Positions 17,523 to 25,593 of a stretch of DNA of 64,000 bases are shown here, one piece after another. The first letter of the stretch is position 1. The number at the start of each line of letters is the position of its first letter. Source of the stretch: Gracilimonas halophila (GTDB lineage: Bacteria; Bacteroidota; Rhodothermia; Balneolales; Balneolaceae). Under the pieces are notes generated by a model that searched no databases, was not told where the DNA came from, and saw only the letters and a program-made list of their open reading frames with translations. A program made the translations under genes and the position numbers. The stretch lies in assembly GCF_042684365.1 (NCBI RefSeq), contig NZ_JBHULI010000024.1, forward strand, positions 558,001 through 622,000, read 5' to 3'.

Positions 17523-18058
17523 TTAGATCCGCTGTATTCTTCAGGTATGGGGTTATACTCCGATTCATGAGCCCAATAGATCGTTACTGACCACCAGCGT
17601 TCTCCATCATTAAATAGCTGAATGCTGTTTATTCCTTTATTAAAAGGCTCGGCATCCGTCTTACTGTTCTTAGATCCATAGGTGCTGAATAAATGAACCA
17701 CTCTCCCATAGTGATGTTCTTCTCTATTTATCTCATATTCGTAGAAACCATTTTCAAGAAAATAGTTATCACTCATCCCGATATATTCTTCGGGACTATA
17801 AACCCTGTAAACATTTTCACCATCCTCATTCCGACCGGTAGGAATTAATCTGGCTTCTGGTATCACCAAATTCCTGAATCGCTCCCAATCTCGCGGCTCT
17901 CCCTTATCTCCTGAAATTGATGCATACAATGCCTCTATCAGGTTGTCAATGGTTTGAACATCTTTAGTCCTTTGTTCTTCACTGACCTGAGCTGTGGTAA
18001 CTTCTGCCCCAAGAAGCATTATCAATAGTATTAAAGACAGTTTTTTCATTTGATCCAT
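17519..18058 (-). CDS. Secreted NTF2-like/SnoaL-like protein
   Basis: This 179-residue protein has a signal peptide (MDQMKKLSLILLIMLLGAEV, ending near TTAQ). The mature domain has the cone-shaped NTF2/SnoaL pattern: an N-terminal helix DNLIEALYASISGDKGE, then WERFRNLVIPEARLIPTG, a central VYSPEEYI segment and C-terminal strands INSIQLFNDGERWWSVTIYW. No catalytic residues can be named. A second start at 18049 is equally plausible, with AGGA eight bases ahead. It is followed on the minus strand by nothing else in the operon, and it lies 21 bases downstream of another NTF2-like gene. Confidence 0.75.
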   Translation of the reverse strand: MDQMKKLSLILLIMLLGAEVTTAQVSEEQRTKDVQTIDNLIEALYASISGDKGEPRDWERFRNLVIPEARLIPTGRNEDGENVYRVYSPEEYIGMSDNYFLENGFYEYEINREEHHYGRVVHLFSTYGSKNSKTDAEPFNKGINSIQLFNDGERWWSVTIYWAHESEYNPIPEEYSGSN

Positions 18059-18079
18059 CCTGTTATGCTCCGCTTATAG

Positions 18080-18544
18080 CTAATCTACACAATTGTCTCT
18101 GCGACGTGTATCCACAATATGGAAGATCTTCCAGCCATCTGAAGTTTTCATAAGCTGAAAAGAATTTACTCCGCAATGTGAAAAATCTTCCCCCACATAA
18201 AACTCATAGGGTGTCCATGCTGAAGCAAGCTCACCATCAACCTTGATCTCATATCCACCGATCTTTTCGTTTAATCTACCGGGTTCAGCAGAGCCAATAC
18301 TATTTACAAATGCTTGCAGATCACCACTCCTTATAGAAACCTCTCCCTGTTCATTTTTAACAATGGTTTGCATAATGGCGTCCGATGTAAAAGAATCAGC
18401 TACTTTTTGTCCATCTGCTTCAAGCATTCCTTCAAATAGCACTTCAATAGTGGTTTGTACTTCCTTTTTAGGTGAATTTTGAGCGTGCGTCGTTGCAGAC
18501 AAGGTCATTACAAAAATGGTTGTGGCAAAAAGAATAGATTTCAT
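18080..18544 (-). CDS. Secreted NTF2-like protein
   Basis: The open frame could begin at 18646, but this runs into a repeat element and precedes the signal peptide. The ATG at 18544 gives 154 residues starting MKSILFATTIFVMTLSATTHAQ, a standard signal peptide. The mature part shows an NTF2-like fold: TIEVLFEGMLEADGQKVADSF, then DAIMQTIVK, FVNSIG, and WTPYEFYVGEDFSHCGVNSF ending in GWKIFHIVDTRR. This is the general form of small secreted DUF4440/SnoaL-like proteins with unknown ligands. Both NTF2-like genes here are on the minus strand, 21 bases apart, and probably share a transcript. Confidence 0.8.
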   Translation of the reverse strand: MKSILFATTIFVMTLSATTHAQNSPKKEVQTTIEVLFEGMLEADGQKVADSFTSDAIMQTIVKNEQGEVSIRSGDLQAFVNSIGSAEPGRLNEKIGGYEIKVDGELASAWTPYEFYVGEDFSHCGVNSFQLMKTSDGWKIFHIVDTRRRDNCVD

Positions 18545-18605
18545 GATTTCAATAATTCTGAGAAGTTTGTTAGAAAATGTAACTAGGTATTTTGGAATTA
18601 AACTT

Positions 18606-18770
18606 GTGAATGGAACGCGGATGAGATTGATCTTGCGGATGGTCACTGATAAAAATGGTGTAAATCACGAGCCGGTTCAAGCGTCTGCTTGGACCAACCT
18701 TGTCTATTTCAATACCACATCATCCTTCCGCGATTTTTCGGCCAATCAGCGTCATCCGCGTTCTATGCTA
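18606..18770. repeat. Inverted pair of GAACGCGGATGA-type repeats
   Basis: ATGGAACGCGGATGA at 18610-18624 is mirrored by TCATCCGCGTTCTAT at 18752-18766 (one mismatch). The left copy continues with GATC...GCGGATGGTCACTGAT, and the same succession occurs inverted at 27220-27262. A small hairpin CAAGC/GCTTG lies between the arms. No open frame of note is inside. It looks like a short dispersed non-coding repeat present as an inverted pair. Confidence 0.65.
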
Positions 18771-18778
18771 TTGCGGTA

Positions 18779-18814
18779 CAAAAAAAGCCCCGCACTTTAT
18801 TCAAGTACGAGGCT
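18779..18814 (-). terminator. Terminator of the pyruvate dehydrogenase gene cluster
   Basis: Arms 18786-18797 and 18803-18814 pair over 12 bp with two G-U-type mismatches (AGCCTCGTACTT read on the minus strand). They are followed on that strand by a run of T. It lies 25 bases past the aceF stop codon. Confidence 0.7.
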
Positions 18815-18838
18815 TCCAATTACTTTGATCGTGCTATT

Positions 18839-20110
18839 TTATAACAGCATCGAAAGTGGGTTTTCCAACAGGTTCTTAACAGTATTCAGGAATTCTGCTG
18901 CTTTCGCTCCATCTACGATGCGGTGATCAGAAGACAGTGTCACTTTCATCCGCTTACCGGGAACAACTTCTTCGTTTTCTACAACAGGTACGTCGCGAAT
19001 AGCTCCGACTGCTAAAATACAGGCGTTCGGCGGATTGATTATAGCGGTAAATTCTTCAATACCAAACATCCCCAGATTACTGATGGTGAAGGTACTTCCT
19101 TCCATCTGCTCGGGCTGAAGTTTACGGTCGCGTGCAAGTCCTGCAAGTTCTCTGGTTTCAGAAGAGATCTGTAATAATCCTTTCTTGTCAGAATGACGAA
19201 TGACAGGAGTCATTAATCCTTCATCAATTGCCACAGCAACGGCCACGTTTACATCTCCGTGCTCTTTGATCACATCGCCATGCCATGAGCTGTTAACAGC
19301 CTGGTGGCGGGTGAGTGCAATAGAGCATGCTTTAACCACAATATCATTGAAGCTGATCTTCACGTCATTGGCTTCGTTCATTGAAGAACGAGCAGCCATA
19401 GCTGCTTTCATATCAATGTCGATGGTCTCATAGAAATGCGGATTGCTAAACTTGCTCTCTGATAAACGTCGGGCAATAGTTTTCCTCATTTGGGAAACTT
19501 TCACCTCACGACTTTCAAGGCTATCAAAACTCTGGGATGGGGCAGCTGCAGGAGCTGTTTCTTTATAATCTTCAATATCTGCTTTAACGATTCGTCCATT
19601 TGGACCTGATCCGCTCACTCTGGAAATATCAATGCCTTTATCCTCAGCCATTTTACGAGCTAGTGGGGATGCCAGTATACGTCCGTGTTCACCGGTTGAA
19701 GCAGCTGAATCCTCAGCAGTGCTTGAACTGCTTTCAGATTTTGGTGAAGTCAATGTAGCTGAACCTTCACTGCTTTTCGATTCTTCTTTATTCTCTGATG
19801 TTGATTCTACAGTATCAGATTTTCCGGAATCAGAAGAACCGGCATTTTCAAGGATCCCGGAGATATCTTCCCCTTCTTCACCCAACACGGCCATTAATCC
19901 ACCAAGAGGGACGGCATCACCTGCTTCTACTAAAATTTTGAGTACGGTTCCTTCGTCAAAGGCCTCCACTTCCATCGTAGCCTTGTCAGTTTCCACTTCT
20001 GCAATAATATCACCGGCTTCTACCTTATCTCCTTCTTCTACATTCCACGATGCGATAACCCCTTCTTCCATGGTATCGCTGAGCTTCGGCATTTCAATCT
20101 TTATGGCCAT
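18839..20110 (-). CDS. aceF: Pyruvate dehydrogenase complex E2, dihydrolipoamide acetyltransferase
   Basis: This 423-residue protein carries one lipoyl domain (residues 1-80) with the lipoylated lysine K43 in ETDKATMEVEAF. A long Ser/Glu-rich linker (about 85-140) leads to a peripheral-subunit-binding domain (about 143-180, ILASPLARKMAEDKGI). The catalytic acyltransferase domain ends with SSDHRIVDGAKAAEF, which contains the catalytic His and Asp. It transfers the acetyl group to CoA at the core of the complex. It is the last gene of a minus-strand set after E1-alpha and E1-beta, separated from E1-beta by 138 bases that hold a palindrome. No E3 (lpd) gene is next to it. Confidence 0.95.
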   Translation of the reverse strand: MAIKIEMPKLSDTMEEGVIASWNVEEGDKVEAGDIIAEVETDKATMEVEAFDEGTVLKILVEAGDAVPLGGLMAVLGEEGEDISGILENAGSSDSGKSDTVESTSENKEESKSSEGSATLTSPKSESSSSTAEDSAASTGEHGRILASPLARKMAEDKGIDISRVSGSGPNGRIVKADIEDYKETAPAAAPSQSFDSLESREVKVSQMRKTIARRLSESKFSNPHFYETIDIDMKAAMAARSSMNEANDVKISFNDIVVKACSIALTRHQAVNSSWHGDVIKEHGDVNVAVAVAIDEGLMTPVIRHSDKKGLLQISSETRELAGLARDRKLQPEQMEGSTFTISNLGMFGIEEFTAIINPPNACILAVGAIRDVPVVENEEVVPGKRMKVTLSSDHRIVDGAKAAEFLNTVKNLLENPLSMLL

Positions 20111-20196
20111 AATCTTTTGTCTAAACTGTTGAGTGAGTTGTTATTCGTATTTGTGCTTAATTCAATGTAATGGGTGTAAAAGTAAAAAGGCAAAAC

Positions 20197-20234
20197 GCAA
20201 AAGTGAAAAGTACAATAAAACTTTTCACTTTTGC
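20197..20234. repeat. Perfect 15-bp hairpin between pdhB and aceF
   Basis: GCAAAAGTGAAAAGT (20197-20211) and ACTTTTCACTTTTGC (20220-20234) are exact reverse complements with an 8-base loop. The flanks repeat the same word (CTTTCACTTTTGCCT follows). It could reduce transcription into aceF, or the RNA could be cut here. Confidence 0.75.
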
Positions 20235-20248
20235 CCTTTCACTTTTGC

Positions 20249-21232
20249 CTAATTCCTATAGGTAACTTGGTTAACTGCCTCGATCACATTCTTTGCATCC
20301 GGTAACCAGGCATCAAATAAATTTTTAGCGAATGGTGCGTTTACATCCGGAAGGGTCACACGCTGAACGGGAGCGTCCAGATAATCGAACGCTTCCCGCT
20401 GGATCAAAAATCCGATCTCGGCCGCAAATCCTGCAAACGGATGCGCTTCATCTACCACCACACAACGGTTTGTTTTTTTGATGGATTCCACGATCAATGG
20501 AAGATCCAGTGGTTTCACCGTTCTTGGGTCAATGATCTCTACATCCACTCCGTCTTTCTCAAGCTGAGCAGCTGCTTGTTTCACCACGTGATACATCTTT
20601 CCGTGAGCCACAATAGTCACATCACTTCCTTCCCGCTTCACTTTTCCTTTTCCGATCGGGATGATGTAGTCTTCCTCTTCGGAAACTTCGCCTTTCATTC
20701 CGTACATCTGCTCCGATTCCATAAATATTACGGGATTATCATCGCGGATGGCAGATTTCAAAAGACCTTTGGCATCATCCGGCTCAGAAGTATAGATCAC
20801 TTTCAGTCCTGGGAAATGAGCATACATAGAATCGTAAGCTACGGAGTGCGTTGCGCCCAACTGACCTGCAGAGGCATTCGGGCCACGAAAAACTATGGGC
20901 ATCGAAATTTGTCCGCCGGTCATGTAACCCGCTTTAGAAGCATGGTTAATGATCTGATCGGCAGCCAAAACCGCAAAGTTGAAGGTCATGAATTCCACAA
21001 TGGGACGAAGTCCATTCATTGCAGCTCCCACGCCAATTCCCGAAAAACCAAGTTCTGAGATCGGTGTATCGATCACGCGCCTGTAGCCGTATTTGTCTAA
21101 AAGTCCCTCGGTAGCTTTGTACGCACCGTTATATTCGGCAACTTCTTCACCCATAATGAAGACTTTCTCTTCACGGTCCATTTCCTCATCAATTGCCTCT
21201 CGTATTGCTTCTCTAAATTGTAATTCAGCCAT
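20249..21232 (-). CDS. pdhB: Pyruvate dehydrogenase E1 component, beta subunit
   Basis: This 327-residue protein shows the E1-beta (transketolase C-terminal-like) pattern. It has an N-terminal FREAIREAIDEEMDRE, then VFIMGEEVAEYNGAYKATEGL, DTPISELGFSGIGVGAAM, the GPNASAGQLGATHSV loop, and the C-terminal transketolase-like domain with VTIVAHGKM and EIIDPRTVKPLD. Together with the alpha subunit it decarboxylates pyruvate with thiamine diphosphate and acetylates the E2 lipoyl group. It starts 24 bases after the pdhA stop, so the two subunits are made from one transcript. Branched-chain 2-oxoacid E1-beta is the main alternative, but the split alpha/beta arrangement with this E2 favours pyruvate. 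Confidence 0.94.
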   Translation of the reverse strand: MAELQFREAIREAIDEEMDREEKVFIMGEEVAEYNGAYKATEGLLDKYGYRRVIDTPISELGFSGIGVGAAMNGLRPIVEFMTFNFAVLAADQIINHASKAGYMTGGQISMPIVFRGPNASAGQLGATHSVAYDSMYAHFPGLKVIYTSEPDDAKGLLKSAIRDDNPVIFMESEQMYGMKGEVSEEEDYIIPIGKGKVKREGSDVTIVAHGKMYHVVKQAAAQLEKDGVDVEIIDPRTVKPLDLPLIVESIKKTNRCVVVDEAHPFAGFAAEIGFLIQREAFDYLDAPVQRVTLPDVNAPFAKNLFDAWLPDAKNVIEAVNQVTYRN

Positions 21233-21256
21233 TACTTTATATAGTCAGTTTAAAAA

Positions 21257-22357
21257 TTAGTTATGGAAATAAGGTTCATCTTCGGCAAACATATCATCGT
21301 AAAGCGCCGACTCATCCGGGAAGTCTGAGTTGTCCGCAAAATCCACGGCATCCAATACTTCCTGTTCCACCTTCTCTTCAATTTCCTCAATTTCTTTGTC
21401 CTTAAGAATCTTCTCATCTTTCAGATAAGATTTCAGTCGCTCGATAGGATCATTCTTCTGGTATTCTTCCAGTTCCTCTTTTGTTCTGTATTTCTGAGGA
21501 TCTGACATGGAGTGGCCCCGATAGCGATACGTTCTAATCTCTAAGAAATATGGCTCAGAATTTTCTCGGACGTCTTCAGCAACTTCCTTCATAGCTTCAT
21601 ATACGGAAAACACGTCCATTCCATTCACTACCTTGCTCTTCATTCCATAGCCTTTTGCCCGATCCACGATCTCAGCGACGGTGTGACGACGAGCAGCGGT
21701 TCCCATAGAATATCCATTATTCTCTACCACAAATATAGCGGGTAACCCCCAAAGCTGAGCAATATTAAAGGTCTCATGCAAGGCGCCTTGATCTACAGCC
21801 CCATCACCAAAGAAGGTCGCTGATATTCTTCCGTTTTGGTTATACTTGTTTGCGAATGCGAGCCCGCCCCCAATTGGGATATGACCACCTACAATTCCAT
21901 AGCCACCCCAAAAATGATTTTCGGTTTTAGCAAAGTGCATGGAACCTCCCTTTCCTTTAGAGCATCCGGTTTTCTTCCCGAATAATTCGGCCATTCCTTC
22001 ATCCGGGGAGATACCTCGACACAATCCCCATCCGTGGTCGCGGTATGCAGTGATGATATCATCGTCATCATTCAGCGCAAACACGGTGCCGGTTGAAATA
22101 GCTTCCTGACCTATATAAAGGTGCAAAAAACCACCGAATTTTCCTTTTTGATATTGCTGCATGGCACGTTCTTCAAACCGTCGCTGAAGATACATTTGCT
22201 CATACATGGCTTTGAGATTATCTTCACTCAAGCCTAGGGATTTATGTTTCTTTTTTGTGGGAGCCGGCATGTCCACGCCTTTCTGGACGGCACCGTCTTT
22301 TTCATCTCCGATCCCACGGGGGGCAAAATTAATTTCGTTGTTCTTCTTTTTAGCCAT
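21257..22357 (-). CDS. pdhA: Pyruvate dehydrogenase E1 component, alpha subunit
   Basis: This 366-residue protein has the thiamine-diphosphate-binding motif as GDGAVDQGALHETFNIA running to VVENNGYSMGT. It also has the E1-alpha landmarks RRFEERAMQQYQKGKFGGF, GQEAISTG, TAYRDHGWGLCRGI and the phosphorylation-loop-like TYRYRGHSMSDP. An N-terminal stretch of about 35 residues rich in Lys is outside the core domain. It provides the ThDP-dependent decarboxylation half of E1. It is the first pdh gene of the minus-strand set. About 280 bases separate it from alaS upstream, and a large palindrome (22463-22614) occupies most of that gap. Confidence 0.95.
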   Translation of the reverse strand: MAKKKNNEINFAPRGIGDEKDGAVQKGVDMPAPTKKKHKSLGLSEDNLKAMYEQMYLQRRFEERAMQQYQKGKFGGFLHLYIGQEAISTGTVFALNDDDDIITAYRDHGWGLCRGISPDEGMAELFGKKTGCSKGKGGSMHFAKTENHFWGGYGIVGGHIPIGGGLAFANKYNQNGRISATFFGDGAVDQGALHETFNIAQLWGLPAIFVVENNGYSMGTAARRHTVAEIVDRAKGYGMKSKVVNGMDVFSVYEAMKEVAEDVRENSEPYFLEIRTYRYRGHSMSDPQKYRTKEELEEYQKNDPIERLKSYLKDEKILKDKEIEEIEEKVEQEVLDAVDFADNSDFPDESALYDDMFAEDEPYFHN

Positions 22358-22462
22358 AATTCTGTTTTCAAGTCATTCTTGCGTCAAAAGGGACGCAAAT
22401 ATATCCAATTTTTATGAAGATTTTTTGATTTGATTCCGATCATTACAATTGCTGACCATAAG

Positions 22463-22614
22463 GTTGTCATCCCGAGTGCTTCATAACACAAAAAGGACAA
22501 TAATGTTTAACACGAGGGATCTCAAATTCTACTACAATTGAGATGTCTAATTTGAGATCCTTCGCGTAATACGATCTAATTTAATTCAGCCTTTTTAGCG
22601 CTCAGGATGACAAC
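22463..22614. repeat. Large nested palindrome between alaS and pdhA, MITE/REP-like
   Basis: Outer arms GTTGTCATCCCGAG (22463-22476) and CTCAGGATGACAAC (22601-22614) pair with one mismatch. Inner arms GGATCTCAAATT (22517-22528) and AATTTGAGATCC (22549-22560) pair perfectly. The element contains no credible frame. The words GTCATCCCGAG and GAGATCC next to a hairpin are of a kind seen as dispersed non-coding repeats in this group of bacteria (from general knowledge). It might also end alaS transcription. Confidence 0.75.
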
Positions 22615-22637
22615 TGTTTGGGTTGCTCCATACTCAA

Positions 22638-25307
22638 TTACTGAATTGATTCCTCGATCAATTCATTCACTTTTTCGAGAGCTTCGGTCAGTTTCTCAGG
22701 CTGACGACCACCTGCCGTTGCCAGATTTGGCTGACCACCTCCTCCCCCGCCAACAAGCCTTCCAAGCTGACCAACCAGTGCGCCGGCCTTCAATCCTTTT
22801 TCTTTGATAAGGTCGTCAGAAAGAGCAACCATCAGATATACTTTTCCTTCTTCCTCATCTTTGCTGCCCAACACGATAGCGGTATTTTCCTTGGTTTTCT
22901 GAAGACCGTCGTAGCCAAGTTGCTTCAGTGCATCCATATCGGCACCGGGGATCTCCCCTTTTACCAATTTAATGCCTGAATCAAGTGAGCCGGAATTTTG
23001 GATCAATTCATCCAGTTTGGCACCGGTGTTCTGCATCTGCACTTTATCGAGTTCTTTCTCAAGGGCTTTCTTCTCCTCAATCAGCTTCATGACGTCCGCA
23101 GCAAGATCTTGTGTTTGACCAATAGCACCTTTCACCTGCTGTAACAGTCGTTTTTCATTACGAAGGAGCTTGTCGGCCTGAGTTCCGCAAACGGCTTCAA
23201 TTCGGCGAATTCCTGCTGCCACCGACGTTTCCTGTGTGAACCGGAAATAACCGATCTCACCGGTAGCCCCTACATGGGTTCCACCGCATAATTCTACCGA
23301 ATACTCTTCATCAAAAGTGATCACACGAACCGTTTCGCCGTACTTCTCTCCAAACAACATCATCGCTCCGCGGTCTTTAGCTTCGTCGATGGGCACGTTC
23401 CGTTCTTCCTGCAGCGGTATATTTTCCTGGATCTTCTCGTTTACCAACTGTTCCACTTCATCCAACTGCTCATCCGTCATGGCTTCAAAATGAGAGAAGT
23501 CAAACCGAAGATGGTGTTCATCCACCAGTGAACCTTTCTGAGCTACATGGTCTCCTAAAATTCCACGTAATGCTGCATGGACCAAATGTGTGGCAGAGTG
23601 ATGTTTTTGAATTTCAATGCGTCGATCCAGATCAATGGAAGCTTTCCAGGTACCTGAAAGATCTTCGGGTAATTTGTCTACATAGTGAATGAATTGTCCG
23701 TTATTCTTTTGAACGTCCATTACTTTGATGTATTCATCACCGTTTGTAATGAGTCCGGTGTCGGCCACTTGACCACCGCTTTCAGCATAAAAAGGTGTTT
23801 TGGAAAGCTGAAGTGCAAATCGATTCCCTTCTTTTCTATAGGCCAGAATTTCTACTTCAGCTTCGGCATCATCATAGCCCACAAACTCAAATTCATCAGA
23901 TTCCTTGATCACATTCCAGGACTTGGTATCACTCTGATCCACCGAAAACTTACCGGCAGCACGGGCGCGATCTTTCTGCGCTTTCATGTGCTTGTTAAAT
24001 TCCTCAACGTCCACTTCCACCTCACGCTCGCGGGCCATCAGCTCGGTCAGGTCTATCGGAAAGCCGTAGGTATCGTGTAATTTGAATGCATCTTCGCCTG
24101 AAAGCTTTTTCTTCCCTTCCACCATTTCGTTGAACAGTTCAATTCCTTGTCCAAGGGTCTTCAGAAAGCTCTTTTCTTCCGAGCGGATCACATTCACGAT
24201 ATATTCTTTCTGCGCTTTGATCTCCGGAAATACATCTTTGAACTGTTCGGCCAATACATCTACCAATTTGTAAAAGAACGGCTCTTTGAAATCCAATACG
24301 TCCCAGCCGTAACGAATGGCGCGACGCAAGATCCGACGAATCACATAACCGCGACCGTCATTTCCGGGAGAAGCTCCATCTGCAATAGAGAAGGTCACCG
24401 CACGAATATGATCAGCGATCACCCGCATAGCGATGTCTTTTTCTTCATCCTTGCCGTATGTCAATCCGGCCATATCAGCAATTTCATCTAAGAGCGGGGT
24501 AAAGACATCGGTATCATAATTAGAAGTCTTTTCCTGAAGTACGGCACATACGCGTTCAAAACCCATTCCGGTATCCACATGCTGTGCAGGAAGCTTTTCA
24601 AGGGAAGTATCCGGCTTTCGGTTGAATTGGATAAAGACCAGATTCCAGATCTCCATCACGCGGGGATCGTCCATATTAACCAGATCACGACCGGGCTTCT
24701 TTTTACGATCTTCATCTGAACGGAGATCGATATGTACTTCCGAACACGGTCCGCACGGACCGGTTTCGCCCATCTCCCAAAAGTTATCCTTCTTACTGCA
24801 CTTTAGAATATGGTCATGAGCAATGCTCGTCTCACTTTTCCAAAGCTCTATGGCTTCGTCATCCACGGGCAAACCATCCGCTTCGTCACCTTCAAACACG
24901 GTGGCATACAACCGATCAGGGTCAAGGCCCCACTTATCTACCAAAAGCTCCCATGCCCAGCCGATGGCTTCTTTTTTGAAGTAGTCGCCAAATGACCAGT
25001 TGCCCAGCATCTCAAACAAGGTATGATGGTAGGTATCATGACCAACTTCTTCCAGGTCGTTGTGTTTACCGCTCACACGAATACATTTTTGGGTGTCGGC
25101 CGCACGTTTCCAGTTTTTCCCTTCATGCTTGAGGGCTTCCTCTTCGCCCAGAAAAATAGCTTTAAACTGATTCATTCCTGCATTGGTGAAAAGCAGCGTT
25201 GGATCGTTTTTGGGAACTACAGGAGCGCTGTCAACAATGGCGTGATCTTTTTCGGCAAAGAAATCAAAAAATTCCTGACGGATCTGAGCAGAAGTCTTGT
25301 TCGACAT
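22638..25307 (-). CDS. alaS: Alanine-tRNA ligase
   Basis: This 889-residue protein has full AlaRS architecture. The class II catalytic core begins SAQIRQEFFDFFAEKDH and includes TLLFTNAGMNQFK and TYHHTLFEMLGNWSFGDY. The tRNA-recognition domain contains DGRGYVIRRILRRAIRYG. The editing domain has the zinc ligands HHSATH and CGGTHVG. A coiled-coil leads to the C-Ala domain, which includes LVGQLGRLVGGGGGGQPNLA. It charges tRNA-Ala and hydrolyses mischarged Ser- or Gly-tRNA-Ala. The gene is on the minus strand upstream of the pdh genes and is separated from them by a palindromic element. Confidence 0.97.
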   Translation of the reverse strand: MSNKTSAQIRQEFFDFFAEKDHAIVDSAPVVPKNDPTLLFTNAGMNQFKAIFLGEEEALKHEGKNWKRAADTQKCIRVSGKHNDLEEVGHDTYHHTLFEMLGNWSFGDYFKKEAIGWAWELLVDKWGLDPDRLYATVFEGDEADGLPVDDEAIELWKSETSIAHDHILKCSKKDNFWEMGETGPCGPCSEVHIDLRSDEDRKKKPGRDLVNMDDPRVMEIWNLVFIQFNRKPDTSLEKLPAQHVDTGMGFERVCAVLQEKTSNYDTDVFTPLLDEIADMAGLTYGKDEEKDIAMRVIADHIRAVTFSIADGASPGNDGRGYVIRRILRRAIRYGWDVLDFKEPFFYKLVDVLAEQFKDVFPEIKAQKEYIVNVIRSEEKSFLKTLGQGIELFNEMVEGKKKLSGEDAFKLHDTYGFPIDLTELMAREREVEVDVEEFNKHMKAQKDRARAAGKFSVDQSDTKSWNVIKESDEFEFVGYDDAEAEVEILAYRKEGNRFALQLSKTPFYAESGGQVADTGLITNGDEYIKVMDVQKNNGQFIHYVDKLPEDLSGTWKASIDLDRRIEIQKHHSATHLVHAALRGILGDHVAQKGSLVDEHHLRFDFSHFEAMTDEQLDEVEQLVNEKIQENIPLQEERNVPIDEAKDRGAMMLFGEKYGETVRVITFDEEYSVELCGGTHVGATGEIGYFRFTQETSVAAGIRRIEAVCGTQADKLLRNEKRLLQQVKGAIGQTQDLAADVMKLIEEKKALEKELDKVQMQNTGAKLDELIQNSGSLDSGIKLVKGEIPGADMDALKQLGYDGLQKTKENTAIVLGSKDEEEGKVYLMVALSDDLIKEKGLKAGALVGQLGRLVGGGGGGQPNLATAGGRQPEKLTEALEKVNELIEESIQ

Positions 25308-25593
25308 TAATTTGATGTGTGAGTGGTTGAATTTTACAGAGCCTTGAAGATAGGAAAAATATGGTTTGAACTCATCCGTGGATTGAAATTCGTTAACCGT
25401 TATTCGTCGATTGGTTAATCAGAAATGAATCTCGTTCCCAACGACCCCATTGGGACTGCCAATCCGGACCACCCGGTCCGTATGCAGCCAAGGCCCACTT
25501 CACAATTCAATATTTCGTAGTTCAATATTCAATATTCATTCCCTACCTTCTTTTTACATACCTACATTCCTCGAAAAACTATATAACAATAAA
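25308..25593. other. Intergenic region with low-complexity repeat words
   Basis: This 286-base gap between divergent alaS and the TPR gene holds a single-sided fragment of the GTTATTCG repeat family (about 25390-25420). It also has a CGGACC/GGTCCG hairpin at 25465-25480 and a run built from AATATTCAATATTC words (about 25505-25540). It must carry both promoters, but I cannot point to one with confidence. Confidence 0.4.

Noticed and set aside
19632..20132. A 166-residue plus-strand frame rich in Ser and Pro opposite aceF
   Set aside because: It mirrors the Ser/Glu-rich linker and lipoyl domain of aceF on the other strand; composition is the only reason it stays open.
20441..21058. A 205-residue plus-strand frame opposite pdhB
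   Set aside because: It is the antisense shadow of a well-supported gene, rich in His and Phe, with no recognisable domain or start signal.
25450..25593. 48 extra N-terminal codons for the TPR gene
   Set aside because: They precede a clear signal peptide and read through intergenic repeat words, so the start at 25594 is preferred.
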